The position numbers and the translations under genes were made by a program. From Symbiodinium sp. CCMP2592 (Eukaryota > Sar > Dinophyceae > Suessiales > Symbiodiniaceae), in NCBI GenBank assembly GCA_905221615.1, contig CAJNDT010003168.1, positions 674,923 to 738,922 of the forward strand: a stretch of 64,000 bases of DNA. Direction: 5' to 3'. Of this stretch, positions 13,901 to 24,853 are shown piece by piece; position 1 is the first letter of the stretch, and each line of letters begins with the position of its first letter. Under the pieces are notes generated by a model. That model did no database searches. It had not been told where the DNA came from and saw nothing but the letters and a program-made list of their open reading frames with translations.

Positions 13901-15550
13901 GCTTCATATGGCTTCTGTTGTGGTTTGTCGTCAGCCACCTACCTTGATTCTAGAGCTGTTAAACTGTTAAACGCCGGATGCCAGTCGGAGAGGACTTCTG
14001 AGTTTGCGTGTTTCTTGGTTCAACAGCTTCACGAGAGGCAGTGTACAGAGATTGGGTTCAAGAGTCCGGGGAAGAAATTGTTGAGCCTAAGCTTTTGCGC
14101 TACGTGGTGAGCCCGACAACCGCAGCCAGTGCAAGCGCTAGTTGAGAAAGCTGTTCCGAGCTCGCGGAGGTCTCTGGCTTGGTCAGTCCCGTTTGGACAA
14201 AAGCTGCTCAGCATATTTGCTGAAGTGAAGGCTAATAGAAGACGATGCCAACACCTCCACTGACACATATGCGTTTCCTCAGCTCGGCTTGCATGACTGC
14301 AAGTTGATGCCCTTTGTGCGCACCAGTCCTGATCCAGTTAGATCCAACATGATCCCACGCCGACCCGCAAGTTGGGTGGTTCGGCTTGGGACTTAGGTTG
14401 AGAAGTTTAGATTGCGCGTTGCAGACCTGTAGAGGCTCATGTTTTCGGGCTGGTGTTGCTCTTGTCGCGAACTGCCACAAGCAATACAAAGTTGCAATGA
14501 CCGTGCACTTTGGGAGTGTTTTCTTAGCAAGAAGGCCCGAGCTCAAAATCCTTGAGTGCAGATAATCCAGTGCACTGAGGTTCTTCTCCAATGCTTTCTT
14601 ACACGACGCGGGCTCTGAAAAACTTGTTTCTTTGCACCGATCCAGCTTTTTGCTTTTGGCTAGGTCCTGTCTGTCTGCCATGTCAATGTGTGAAGAGCTT
14701 CAGAGAGCCTCTTGGCGCGGGCGGAGTTTGATGGAGGCGACTCTCCTAACGAAGGGTGTTGATTCCTGCCCTGCCGGGCGGTCGGCCGAGCAGCGGCTTC
14801 CGGTTGGTCGTGAAGGTTCCGGGCGACATGGAGAGGTGTTGGTTCACGTCCAGCAACTGCGCACCCACTCAGCGCCAGCGCATCTGCCGGCAAGAAGGAA
14901 AGCAACAGTTCAGTGGGTCAGGGTTAAGTAGATGATCTAGCATTCCTTCAGAGCCTGCGCAGATAAGTTCAGAAAACTGGAAATTCCCTGGAAATGGACC
15001 ACGACAATCAAAGACCCTACTCTGATGAGGGTGAGACGGGTGAGATTGACGCTGTCTGATGCGGAAGCTGGAAATAGATGTTGACGCTGCCAGGTCGCAC
15101 AGCACGTGGATGGGCCAAATGGTGGGTGTACAGTCAGGGCCTTACCTGTTTGCTTTGCGAACGGCAGTGGTGCGACCAGTGTGGGTCAGGTTTACCTGGA
15201 GTTTTCTCTGCCACCGCAGCAGTCCCAGATGTTCCCAGCAAGCATCTCTCCGCTGTGGTGACATGACTCTCATGTCGCAGGTTCTACCCGCTGCACGAAC
15301 CCAGCCTGACTTTGAAAGCCGCAGATGAAGGCCGCAGTTGCCTTGCTTCTCGCAGAGCGAGCCTTGAGAAATGAGCCGACGCTGCATATGATGCAGGCGT
15401 GCCTGTTTGGATGCGAGATGCACTCCAAAGTCTGCAAGGGACACCACGGCGCATGGAAATGTAGCAGAGAACAGGTTGTTACAGCTGCCATGGCTCGCAG
15501 GACCTTGCGCACAGAGCTTCACAACCTCGAAGGCTCCGAGGCAGGCTTTG
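5000..15550. other. Long stretch without an assignable gene
   Basis: Many open frames exist, the longest being 10141-11001 on plus (286 codons), but none shows a domain, a low-complexity pattern typical of protein, or adjacent frames that splice together. A G-rich/C-rich segment lies at 6080-6245 and another at 6570-6630. A short TA/GTAT microsatellite is at 7530-7568. Two diverged copies of a short segment around GCGACGCGATCCTC(G/C)TGACAGTTG occur near 5870 and 5968. Confidence 0.5.
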
Positions 15551-15569
15551 CATCTTTGTTTCGGGGCGT

Positions 15570-15571
15570 GA

Positions 15572-15604
<33 letters not shown>

Positions 15605-15778
15605 CATGCCTCAACTTTTTGCCTGTGTCACACAGACCTCGGAACCGGTGCGCTTTCGAGCGCGGGCAGGGGTTGCACCCTGCTGCTTTGTCCGATTGCA
15701 AGCAAGAGAGAGAGAGAGAGAGAGACAAGCCCCTTAAGCCCTGCAGAAGAAGAAGAGAGAGAGAGAGAGAGAGAGAGT
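15570..15778. repeat. Three (GA)n tracts
   Basis: Pure GA runs at about 15571-15604, 15707-15725 and 15751-15777. The middle one is preceded by TTGCAAGCAAGAGAG; TGCAAGCAAGAGAG recurs beside the GA tract at 26.89 kb, which suggests the tracts travel with a longer dispersed repeat. Confidence 0.8.
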
Positions 15779-15847
15779 ACTTTACCTCATACAACAAACC
15801 AGGTGGATGCTAAACTGCATGAGCACATCGCCCTGCAGACCAGGCTG

Positions 15848-16670
15848 GATGGAAGCCTTAGCAGGCATCAAAAATGCCGCAGCTAACGCAGCCATTGCTG
15901 AACTTGCGGTCGAAGAGGGTGGAATGGCCTCCGTCAACGAAGCTCTCACTGCTTTGCTGGCGGCAGTGGACCGTACAGCAACCTACCTCGACCTCCTCGC
16001 TGCACAACCGCAAGTCGGGGGGAACCCCTCTGGTGAGACCATACCAAACAAAAGACGCTGCCTGCCACAAAGAGAAGATTCAGACCGGGGAGAAGTACCA
16101 CGTGTTCCACCTCGACGGCCCGATCATCATGAATGTCATCCAGCCCAAGCTCTACCTCGACCCAGCGCAGCTCCCCGAGGAAGCGATTCGGCTGATCGTG
16201 TACAACAAGAAGAACAAAGGAGAACTCGCCCAAAGGGGGACAACCCCTACGAAGCCACACCGCACCAAGTTCTTCGAGCCCAGCAAATCATCGAAGAACT
16301 TATGCCTTTTCTGGAGCAACAGGCCGCAGCGACCTTGGCACAAGCCCATCACCTTTTGTTCATGTGGACGCCTTATGGGGCCAGCCCATCCTGCTCGTCG
16401 ACAATGCGGAGCACCACGACACGCATGCAGGGGTAGCCCCCTCAGCTGAACATGTGCAAGAACCGGACTCCCTTTCCAATGCTACGACACAGGCTTTTAG
16501 GGCTCCGAGCCCGTTCCGTGGCAGAGCGACCAGGGCAACAGGAAGTGGACCGCCGACTTTAGCACGTCAGTCTTCTCACCGGAGAAGAAGGATGCATGCT
16601 TTATTCCACGGGACCCCAGAGCAAGAAGAAGGCCGAGGAGGAGACAGTGACCAAGACGGGCCACCATAGT
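15848..16670 (+). pseudogene. Frame-broken coding relic, family unknown
   Basis: Protein-like text jumps between frames. It begins with an Ala-rich helical segment in one frame (MEALAGIKNAAANAAIAELA, then ALTALLAAVDRTATYLDLLA, to about 16010). A second frame from about 16090 to 16220 gives EKYHVFHLDGPIIMNVIQPK, then YLDPAQLPEEAIRLIVYNKK. The first frame returns at about 16240-16360 (QVLRAQQIIEELMPFLEQQA). A third from 16364 gives DALWGQPILLVDNAEHHDTH. Each piece looks like real protein, but the joins do not have clear introns, so indels in a decayed gene or mobile-element gag-like ORF are more likely. I do not recognise the family. Confidence 0.45.
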
Positions 16671-16679
16671 AAAACGAGC

Positions 16680-17740
16680 TGCCGAGCCACCTGAGCGACT
16701 TCGTGAGCCTTCGCATGCCCTTTTCTTGGTGTAACCGGCGTACTCGTTACCTGCACAGGTGCTTTCTCTTTTCAGTTACGTTCTTTGTTGCTACCCTTGT
16801 CACGAGCCGGTAACCAGGAGCACCAACTAGCAAACGGGGCCGCCCCGGTACCACGTAACCTTTCTACTGTAGGGTCGTCTTGTTTGGTTTTGCTTTGGGG
16901 CCCTTTCAGTCGCTACGGGAAGCTGTATCTCACCTTTGCATTCAGCTCTGCGCAACGTGGCATGTACGGCTTGGCTCGGTTGATGAATGTTTCGGTTGTA
17001 CGCTCCCGCTTCTGTTACGTACTCGCCTCAGCGCATAGCCTCACTGAAACTTTTGTGGAACTTAGTTCGGGGGACGCCCCATGTAACAATGCACTCTCTT
17101 CCTAAAACCGAAACAAAGGGCAGCAATGCTCACAACCCTGGCGTACTTGGTGATTGCATTTGTTTACCTTTTTGGACTACTTGTTGCTTCCTTTCCCAGG
17201 CCAGGCTAAATAAAGAAGTGACACTGCACCCAAAGATGCAGAACCCAAGGAGTGTTGTGACGTACGGTTTTGGGGTTAGGAGGGTTTCCATTCAGAGTTT
17301 CTACTTTTCTGTTTCTGCATCTCATACAGAGCCGGCTGACAAGGGGGAAGTGCAGTAGGCTTTTTGCTGAGCTATCACCTTGGCATGCGCGGGGAGACGT
17401 CCCTGGGGTCGAAGATCATGAAACATTAGGAATCCCGTATCATGGACCTCAGCCCCTGAGCCTTTGACCTTCTAGTTTCTTTTCCCCACACCCTGAAACT
17501 TTGTGGACCGACCCACAAATCAAACCGGCAGACCTGATGGAAACCTCTCAATCGGGGAATACCCCCGACTCAGCAGCTCGAAGTCCAATCCTGATCGCAG
17601 GCCCATCATTTGCAACCTAATTTTCGTGGCTGGCCTGATTACAGTTGCTGAGCGATGAGATTTCCGTTTTGAGCTGAAATCATTCATGAGCCTAGGGTAC
17701 TTCTCAGCAGGGGTACTTCTCAGCCACTACCGAAGATTTA
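16680..17740. other. No supported gene
   Basis: Only short frames with no recognisable motifs. Confidence 0.5.
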
Positions 17741-17744
17741 AGAA

Positions 17745-17880
17745 GATTGTTGAATTATTTGGAAGATTGTTGAAGAAAAACGAATTATTTGGAAGATTGT
17801 TGAAGAAAAATGAATTATTTGGAAGATTATTGAAGAAAAACAAATTATTTGGAAGATTGTGGCAGAAATGCGAATTATGT
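17745..17880. repeat. 30-bp tandem repeat
   Basis: Four to five copies of a 30-bp unit containing GAATTATTTGGAAGATTGTT followed by GAAGAAAAAC. The GAAGATT/GAAGAAT vocabulary recurs in the array at 22.9-23.3 kb. Confidence 0.9.
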
Positions 17881-17889
17881 GAGGGTTTC

Positions 17890-18145
17890 AATTTGAGGCT
17901 TAAACACGGTTTAGGGTTTAGGGCTCATGGTTTAGGCTTCCTGGCACGGCTCGAGGACCTGCCAAAATGGAACACCGAGGTTTAGGGTTTAAAGATTCTA
18001 GGTCTAGTATTGGTCAGCTTCGGGGCCCACAAAGTTTAGGGTGCCAACTTCCGAGGTTCAGGGTTTAAAGGTTTAGGGTTTAGGGCTTACGGTTGTTCGG
18101 GTCTAAAGGTGTAGGGTTTAGGGTTTAGGGTTTGGGTGAAAACAC
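17890..18145 (+). repeat. Degenerate interstitial TTTAGGG telomere-like repeats
   Basis: Scattered and tandem copies of GGTTTAGGG and TTTAGGGTTTAGGG (clearest at 17911-17925, 18065-18085 and 18112-18134), mixed with unrelated sequence. TTTAGGG is the plant-type telomere repeat also reported for dinoflagellates. Confidence 0.8.
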
Positions 18146-18157
18146 CCACTTTGTGGG

Positions 18158-19632
18158 AGTACTAGAGTTGAAAACAAATATGAGTAATCGAGTAGTGAAG
18201 TAATAGAGTAATAGAATAATAGAGTAATAGACTAATAGAGTACTAGAGTATGAGTAATAGAGTAATAGAGTAATAGAGTAATAGAATAATAGAGTAATGG
18301 AGTAACAGAGTAATAGACTATGTGTGTGGAAAATTGAAACCCTTTGCTATGTTCGCGAAGCGAGGAAATTTTTTGTTTTTTATGCAAAATTCATGCAAAT
18401 GCTTTTGGTGCGAGTGTCTGGAGCAAGCCTTGTAGTGTGTGTGGAGTACTAGAGTTGAAAACAAATATGGATGTTCGCGAAGCGAGGAAATTTTTTGTTT
18501 TTTATGCAAAATTCATGCAAATGCTTTTGGTGCGAGTGTCTGGAGCAAGCCTTGTAGTGTGTGTGGAGTACTAGAGTTGAAAACAAATATGGATGTTCGC
18601 GAAGCAAATTTTTTGTTTTTTTATGCAAAATTCATGCAAATGCTTTTGGTGCGAGTGTCTGGAGCAAGCCTTGTAGTGTGTGTGGAGTACTAGAGTTGAA
18701 AACAAATATGGATGTTCGCGAAGCGAGGAAATTTTTTGTTTTTTTATGCAAAATTCATGCAAATGCTTTTGGTGCGAGTGTCTGGGGCAAGCCTTGTAGT
18801 GTGTGTGGAGTACTAGAGTCGAAACCAAATATGGATGTTCGCGAAGCGAAGAAATTTTTTGTTTTTTTATGCAAAATTCATGCAAATGCTTTTGATGCGA
18901 GTGTCTGGAGCAAGCCTTGTAGTGTGTGTGGAGTACTAGAGTTGAAAACAAATATGGATGTTCGCGAAGCGAGGAAATTTTTTTTTGTTTTTTATGCAAA
19001 ATTCATGCAAATGCTTTTGGTGCGAGTGTCTGGAGCAAGCCTTGTAGTGTGTGTGGAGTACCAGAGTTGAAAACAAATATGGATGTTCGCGAAGCGAGGA
19101 AATTTTTGTTTTTTATGCAAAATTCATGCAAATGCTTTTGGCGCGAGTGTCTGGAGCAAGCCTTGTAGTGTGTGTGGAGTACTAGAGTTGAAAACAAATA
19201 TGGATGTTCGCGAAGCGAGGAAATTTTTTTTGTTTTTTTATGCAAAATTCATGCAAATGCTTTTGGCGCGAGTGTCTGGAGCAAGCCTTGTAATTAGTGT
19301 GTGTGGAGTACTAGAGTTGAAAACAAATATGGATGTTCGCGAAGCGAGGAAATTTTTTGTTTTTTTTATGCAAAATTCATGCAAATGCTTTTGGTGCGAG
19401 TGTCTGGAGCAAGCCTTGTAGTGTGTGTGGAGTACTAGAGTTGAAAACAAAATATGGATGTTCGCGAAGCGAAGAAATTTTTTATGCAAAATTCATGCAA
19501 ATGCTTTTGATGCGAGTGTCTGGCGTCTTTCAAATATGGATGTTCGCGAAGCGAGGAAATTTTTTTGTTTTTTTATGCAAAATTCATGCAAATGCTTTTG
19601 GTGCGAGTGTCTGGAGCAAGCCTTGTAGTCTT
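18158..19632. repeat. ~118-126-bp tandem satellite, about 11 copies, with an AGTAATAG microsatellite at its start
   Basis: The unit runs GTACTAGAGTTGAAAACAAA, then ATGGATGTTCGCGAAGCGAG, a variable T-run (6-8 nt), then ATGCAAAATTCATGCAAATG and GCGAGTGTCTGGAGCAAGCC. Unit starts (ATGTTCGCGAAGCG) are near 18348, 18470, 18590, 18713, 18833, 18957, 19082, 19203, 19332, 19456 and 19537. Most length change comes from the T-run; the 10th copy is truncated. The head of the unit also appears at 18159-18181, where an (AGTAATAG)n run (to about 18320) interrupts it. Open frames through it on both strands are by-products of the period. Confidence 0.95.
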
Positions 19633-19811
19633 CCCTGTTCTACGTAAGACTGCTGCATGCTTTTAAATTCTTCTAAATTCTTCTAGATTCGTCGGAATTC
19701 TGCAATTTTCTTCCAAAATCTTCCGGTTTCTGCCTGTCTGTCAAGACATGCCTGGTTCCCAACACCATTTTTTTTCATTTGTACACACACACGGTATCCC
19801 CCATTTCTTCG

Positions 19812-19990
19812 TTTTTCTACCTTTTCTACCTTTTTCTACCTTTTTCTACCTTTTTCTACCTTTTTCTACCTTTTTCTACCTTTTTCTACCTTTTTCTACC
19901 TTTTTCTACCTTTTTCTACCTTTTTCTACTACCTTTTTCTACCTTTTTCTACCTTTTTCTACCTTTTTCTACCTTTTTCTACCTTTTATT
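19812..19990. repeat. 10-bp CTACCTTTTT minisatellite
   Basis: About 17 nearly perfect copies of a 10-bp pyrimidine-only-but-one unit with one 3-bp insertion near 19930. The plus strand is almost purely pyrimidine. Confidence 0.95.
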
Positions 19991-20092
19991 CGGTTGAGGT
20001 TTGTTTTTTTTTCTCTTTTTTTCCCCTTTCTACCGGCATGCTTGGGGGAAGGAAATGCTGCCCGATTTTCAGCCCCTCCCCCCCCCCTCCCC

Positions 20093-20486
20093 TAGGCCAT
20101 ACGTTTAGGGCCTAGGGTTTAGGGCCTTAGGTTTAGGGCCTAGGGTTTAGTGCCTAGGGTTTAGGGCCTTGCGTTTAGGGCCTTGGGTTTAGGGCCTAGG
20201 GTTTAGGGCCTAGGGTTTGGGGCCTTAGGTTTAGGGCCTAGGGTTTAGGGCCTTAGGTTTAGGGCCTAGGGTTTGGGGCCTTAGGTTTAGGGCCTAGGGT
20301 TTGGGGCCTAGGGTTTAGGGCCTTACGTTTAGGGCCTAGGGTTTAGGGCCTAGGGTTTAGGGCCTAGGGTTTGGGGCCTTAGGTTGACGGCCTAGGGTTT
20401 GGGGCCTTAGGTTTAGGGCCTAGGGTTTAGGGCCTTACGTTTAGGGCCTAGGGTTTAGGGCCTTAGGTTTAGGGCCTAGGGTTTAG
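20093..20486 (+). repeat. 14-bp telomere-like array, TTTAGGGCC(T)TAGG variants
   Basis: About 28 tandem units of GGGTTTAGGGCCTA with single-base variants (CCTTAG, CCTTAC, TTTGGGG). Each unit is a perfect TTTAGGG followed by a CCTAGGG-type derivative. The G-rich strand is the plus strand, as at 17.9-18.1 kb. Confidence 0.95.
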
Positions 20487-20960
20487 ATGTATGTATATAC
20501 GTGTGTATGTATGTATGTTTGTATGTATGCATGTATATGTATGTATGTATGTATGTATGTACATGTGTGTGTGGGTGTGCAGGTGTGTATGTTCGTATGT
20601 GTAGGTGTTTATGTGTGTGTGTGTGTCTGTGTGTGTATGCATGTGCTTATGTATGTATGCATGTATGGATGTATCTGCCTATGTATGTATGTATATATGT
20701 ATGTATGTACCTATGTATGTACTCATTTACACACACATACAAATGTATACATAATTGCGCATACGTATATACATGCATGTGTATATATTTATAGGTGCGT
20801 ATATATAGATATATATGAAGATACACAAACATGTCTGTATATATATATATATGTATACATGTCTGTATCTATATATATTGTTTGTGTATGTATATACATA
20901 CACATGTATGTATATACGTGTGTGTCTACCTATATGTAATATCTGTAAACAGATATAAAT
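20487..20960. repeat. GTAT/TA/GT compound microsatellite
   Basis: ATGTATGT runs grade into GTGT and TATATA. It joins the telomere-like array without a spacer. Frames through it give Tyr/Val/Cys repeats and are not genes. Confidence 0.9.
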
Positions 20961-20964
20961 ATAT

Positions 20965-21250
20965 GAAGAATCGCCATTAAGGTCATCACCAACCTCGCCA
21001 TAATTATTAAAACCATCATCATGCTCGTCATAATTATCAAACCACCATCATCGTCTTCATAGCCCTAGTCTTCTTCGTAGAACCCAGGTTTTATAATCAT
21101 CAACATCATCATCATATATCATCATACACATCGCCAACGACATATTCACAATCGTCATCATAATCAGCATCGGCCATCATCAGTCATCGTTGTTATCATC
21201 CACATAGAACGTCGTTATAGTCATCATCATAAACATCGAATCATCAATGA
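20965..21250. repeat. Imperfect ATC/CATCAT-rich segment
   Basis: Many ATCATC, CATCAT and TCGTCAT triplet clusters, too degenerate for a clean period. No gene is seen here or in the following ~140 bases. Confidence 0.6.
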
Positions 21251-21395
21251 GATAGAAGCCAAGAAGCTGGAATAATTACCAGTACTTTTGCTCAGGGCTC
21301 AAGGCTCCTTGTTTTTACTGTTACACATCCCGGCGTTCACGGCTTTGAAACATGCGACAATAATCAACAACATGTTGTTACGAAACAGAGTCTAC

Positions 21396-22880
21396 TTAAT
21401 GTATTTCCGAACAGGGTGAGAATTGAAATTTCCTATAGGATTTGTGCTTGGAATCCAAGAAAAACAAGGCTGCGAATTGTAATTTCCCATAGGATATGTA
21501 TTTCCGAACAGGGTTCGAATTGTAATTTCCCATAGGATTTGTGCTTGGAATCCAAGAAAAACAAGGGTGCGAATTGTAATTTCCCATAGGATATGTATTT
21601 CCGAACAGGGTGCGAATTGTCATTTCCCATAGGATTTGTGCTTGGAATCCAAGAAAAACAAGGCTGCGAATTGTAATTTCCCATAGGATATGTATTTCCG
21701 AACAGGGTGCGAATTGTAATTTCCCATAGGATTTGTGCTTGGAATCCAAGAAAAACAAGGGTGCGAATTGTAATTTCCCATAGGATTTCCCACAGGATAT
21801 GTATTTCCGAACAGGGTGCGAATTGTAATTTCCCATAGGATTTGTGCTTGGAATCCAAGAAAACAAGGGTGCGAATTGTAATTTCCCATAGGATATGTAT
21901 TTCCGAACAGGGTGCGAATTGTCATTTCCCATAGGATTTGTGCTTGGAATCCAAGAAAAACAAGGCTGCGAATTGTAATTTCCCATAGGATATGTATTTC
22001 CGAACAGGGTGCGAATTGTAATTTCCCATAGGATTTGTGCTTGGAATCCAAGAAAAACAAGGGTGCGAAGTGTAATTTCCCATAGGATATGTATTTCCGA
22101 ACAGGGTGCGAATTGTAATTTCCCATAGGATTTGTGCTTGGAATCCAAGAAAAACAAGGGTGCGAATTGTAATTTCCCATAGGATGCTGTACCTGGATGC
22201 CAAGAAACAGAGTCTACTTAATGTATTTCCGAACAGGGTGCGAATTGTAATTTCCCATAGGATTTGTACTTGGAATCCAAGAAACACAAGCGCTAATCAG
22301 GGTGCGAGCGGGTGCGAATTGTAATTTCCCATAGGATATGTATTTCCGAACAGGGTGCGAATTGTAATTTCCCATAGGATTTGTGCTTGGAATCCAAGAA
22401 AAACAAGGGTGCGAATTGTAATTTCCCATAGGATGCTGTACCTGGATGCCAAGAAACAGAGTCTACTTAATGTATTTCCGAACAGGGTGCGAATTGTAAT
22501 TTCCCATAGGATTTGTGCTTGGAATCCAAGAAAAAACAAGGATGCCCTGGATAGAGTCTACTTATGTATTTCCGAACAGGGTGCGAATTGTAATTTCCCA
22601 TAGGATTTGTGCTTGGAATCCAAGAAAAACAAGGGTGCGAATTGTAATTTCCCATAGGATATGTATTTCCGAACAGGGTGCGAATTGTAATTTCCCATAG
22701 GATTTGTGCTTGGAATCCAAGAAAAACAAGGGTGCGAATTGTAATTTCCCATAGGATATGTATTTCCGAACAGGGTGCGAATTGTAATTTCCCATAGGAT
22801 TTGTGCTTGGAATCCAAGAAAAACAACGGTGCGAATTGTAATTTCCTATAGGATATGTATTTCCGAACAGGGTGCGAGCT
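21396..22880. repeat. ~97-bp satellite with an internal half-unit duplication, about 15 copies
   Basis: Each unit has two half-units that end with the same ~28 bp (GGGTGCGAATTGTAATTTCC then CATAGGAT). Half A starts TATGTATTTCCGAACAGGG; half B starts TTGTGCTTGGAATCCAAGAA. Half-A starts lie near 21401, 21488, 21595, 21691, 21803, 21897, 21995, 22096, 22223, 22347, 22472, 22566, 22664, 22760 and 22857. A longer variant with GCTGTACCTGGATGCCAAGA and CAGAGTCTACTTAATG occurs twice, at 22184-22220 and 22433-22470. Open frames on minus reflect the period only. Confidence 0.95.
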
Positions 22881-22904
22881 GGCGGTTTCAGCTGGGGGAA
22901 ACAA

Positions 22905-23300
22905 GCAGAAGTCTAGAAAAGTGTTTGAATTCTCCGCAGATACAACGAAGAATTTCGAAGAATTTCGAAGATTTACGAAGATCTAAGAGGAATGGTCTAG
23001 AAAAGTGTTTGAAGTTCTCCGCAGATACAACGAAGAATTTGGAAGAATTTCGAAGAATTTCGAAGATTTACGAAGATCTGAGAAGAATGGTCTAGAAAAG
23101 TGTTTGAAGTTCTCCGCAGATACAACGAATAATTTGGAATAGTTTGGAATAATTTCGAATAATTTCGAATAGTTTCGAATAATTTCGAATTTTTTCGAAG
23201 ATCTAAGAATAATGGTGAAGAACCTGGAAGAATGAAGAATATTATGGAAGTTTACCGAAGAAAACGTAATATTTCCGAATATTTAAGCAGAAATTCAAGC
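22905..23300. repeat. ~80-100-bp GAA/TTC-rich tandem units
   Basis: Three copies of GTCTAGAAAAGTGTTTGAA(G), TTCTCCGCAGATACAACGAA, then runs of GAATTTCGAAGA, starting near 22911, 22992 and 23089. The third copy decays into GAATAATTTCGAAT-type steps. Confidence 0.85.
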
Positions 23301-23480
23301 ATTTCTGAATATTGTTGAATAGGGTTAAACACACTGAGAAGTACCCGTCTGAGAAGCCTCCCTATCCTCACAGAAGATGAAAGAGCCGGTGTTTGCACTT
23401 CTCGAAGCTCACCTCCGCAACAGTCGGGGGCGCTGAAGCGCGCGGGCAAGGGGGTCAAACCTCTTGCCCATAGCCCTGGC

Positions 23481-23483
<3 letters not shown>

Positions 23484-23527
<44 letters not shown>
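23484..23527. repeat. (GA)n tract
   Basis: About 22 GA dinucleotides just upstream of the retroelement remnant. Confidence 0.95.
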
Positions 23528-23530
<3 letters not shown>

Positions 23531-23917
23531 GAGCCAAGCCGTGAGTGGTTCAAGGCCCGAGCCCCAGATATCAGAAAGCAGAGAGGGCCTGCAACCAAAA
23601 GCCGGAGGGGAGCGAACGTGCCTGCCTTCAGCCATTCGAGCAGCAGGGCACGAACACAGCTCTTTGCGTGATCGCCTTCCTCGTTCTGCGGGGGGACATA
23701 GTCGGGCACGGAGCCCGAGGGTGTCTGTGCGCTGTACCTTCTGCCGAAGACCAAACCTCGGCGTCTACAAAATCGGCGAGCCTACAGGCCTACAGGCGCC
23801 TTACCTGACCGCGCCGATCAGCCGCAAGACCGCCGTGGGAGATATGCTACCCGGGGTACCAGTTCGTGATACTACTTGCAGAGGGGCGACGTAGCCAAGC
23901 ACACGGGGGAGACCGAC

Positions 23918-24850
23918 ATGGCAACCGGAGCAGGCTTAGAGATGCAAGTCGACCATCAGGGGTCCTCCCCGACAAAGAGGCGTGCACCCGACAAACACGA
24001 GGACCTAGCGCTGAACATCGACATCATTCGTGAAGCCATCAGGGGGGAACTGAAGGATGCCCTCTCCGATGTAAAACAGGACATACGAGCCTTCGCGACA
24101 CGGGTCGGCAACGTGGAGAACCAGGTGACCAAGAAGATGCAACAGACCATCAACTTGCTGGATGACATGACCAACAAATACACAGCCCGTGGGGATATGC
24201 TACAGCAGCTCCAAGAAGCAAACAAAGAGGTGAACCTTCGCCTAGAACGTCTTGAAAAAGGGAGGGGAGCCTCTTCCGTGGCGGGGAGCACAGCAGCTTC
24301 GGATAACTCCCGACGACCCGCGCTGATAGTGGGGGGATGGGATCCAGATCAAGACGCTGCAACAACCAAAGAAGCGGTGGCAGACGTCCATCGCCTTGGA
24401 CTCCCTTTTCGTTCCCGGGGTCCGCCGTGGTTATGCCATCCTTCCGATCGACGAGCGCCTGGGGGAGCACTTTGAGCAGCGCAAGCAACCATCGCAAAGG
24501 TCAGGGACGCAAACATCCAGCTGGGGCGTCGTCCTGACGGGGGAGCCAGGAGGGTCTGGATCGCCATGTCACAGCCACCCGACCGACGCCGCCGAGCCCG
24601 CCTTGCCGCCAAAGTGAAGCGCCTGTACCTCACCTTGGGGGGGAACAAGGACGCGCTCCAGATGGAATTCAGCACTGGCACAGCGTGGATCGAATGCGTG
24701 AAGGTCAGCTCAGCCACTGCCCCAAAACCCGGGGGAGCAGAGGACGCCGGACCGGGATGGGTCAACCTTGCCGAGATAGCCAAGGCCATCAGGATCACTC
24801 AGGATGCAGTTGTCACGGCATGTTCTCCGCTTAAGGCGGAGATCAACTGA
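23918..24850 (+). pseudogene. Non-LTR retroelement ORF1-like coiled-coil protein, frame-broken
   Basis: The start at 23918 (ATGGCAACCGGAGCAGG) opens a frame with a basic stretch and then a long predicted coiled coil (DIIREAIRGELKDALSDVKQ through NLRLERLEKG), followed by ALIVGGWDPDQD. Near 24390 the frame must change: the next protein-like text, LFVPGVRRGYAILPIDERLG, lies one frame over. The original frame returns at about 24566 (RRRRARLAAKVKRLYLTLGG) and closes at 24850 (TGA). A coiled coil followed by an RRM-like GGW/FVPGVRRGY region is typical of LINE ORF1-type RNA-binding proteins. Two frame changes indicate a decayed copy. The endonuclease ORF follows at once. Confidence 0.7.
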
Positions 24851-24853
24851 ACC

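Noticed and set aside
18344-19647. Several overlapping open frames resembling a Cys-containing repeat protein
   Set aside because: They are translations of the ~123-bp satellite, seen on both strands and in shifting frames caused by T-run length changes.
19748-20095. Phe/Leu/Tyr-rich frame resembling a membrane protein
   Set aside because: Translation of the CTACCTTTTT minisatellite.
17890-20486. CRISPR-like array reading of the regular repeats
   Set aside because: The units are head-to-tail without unique spacers and the genome is eukaryotic.
20487-20939. Tyr/Val/Cys-rich frames
   Set aside because: GTAT microsatellite translation.
21396-22904. Long minus-strand frames repeating GNYNSHPVRKYIS-like text
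   Set aside because: They follow the ~97-bp satellite period and switch frame with each length variant.
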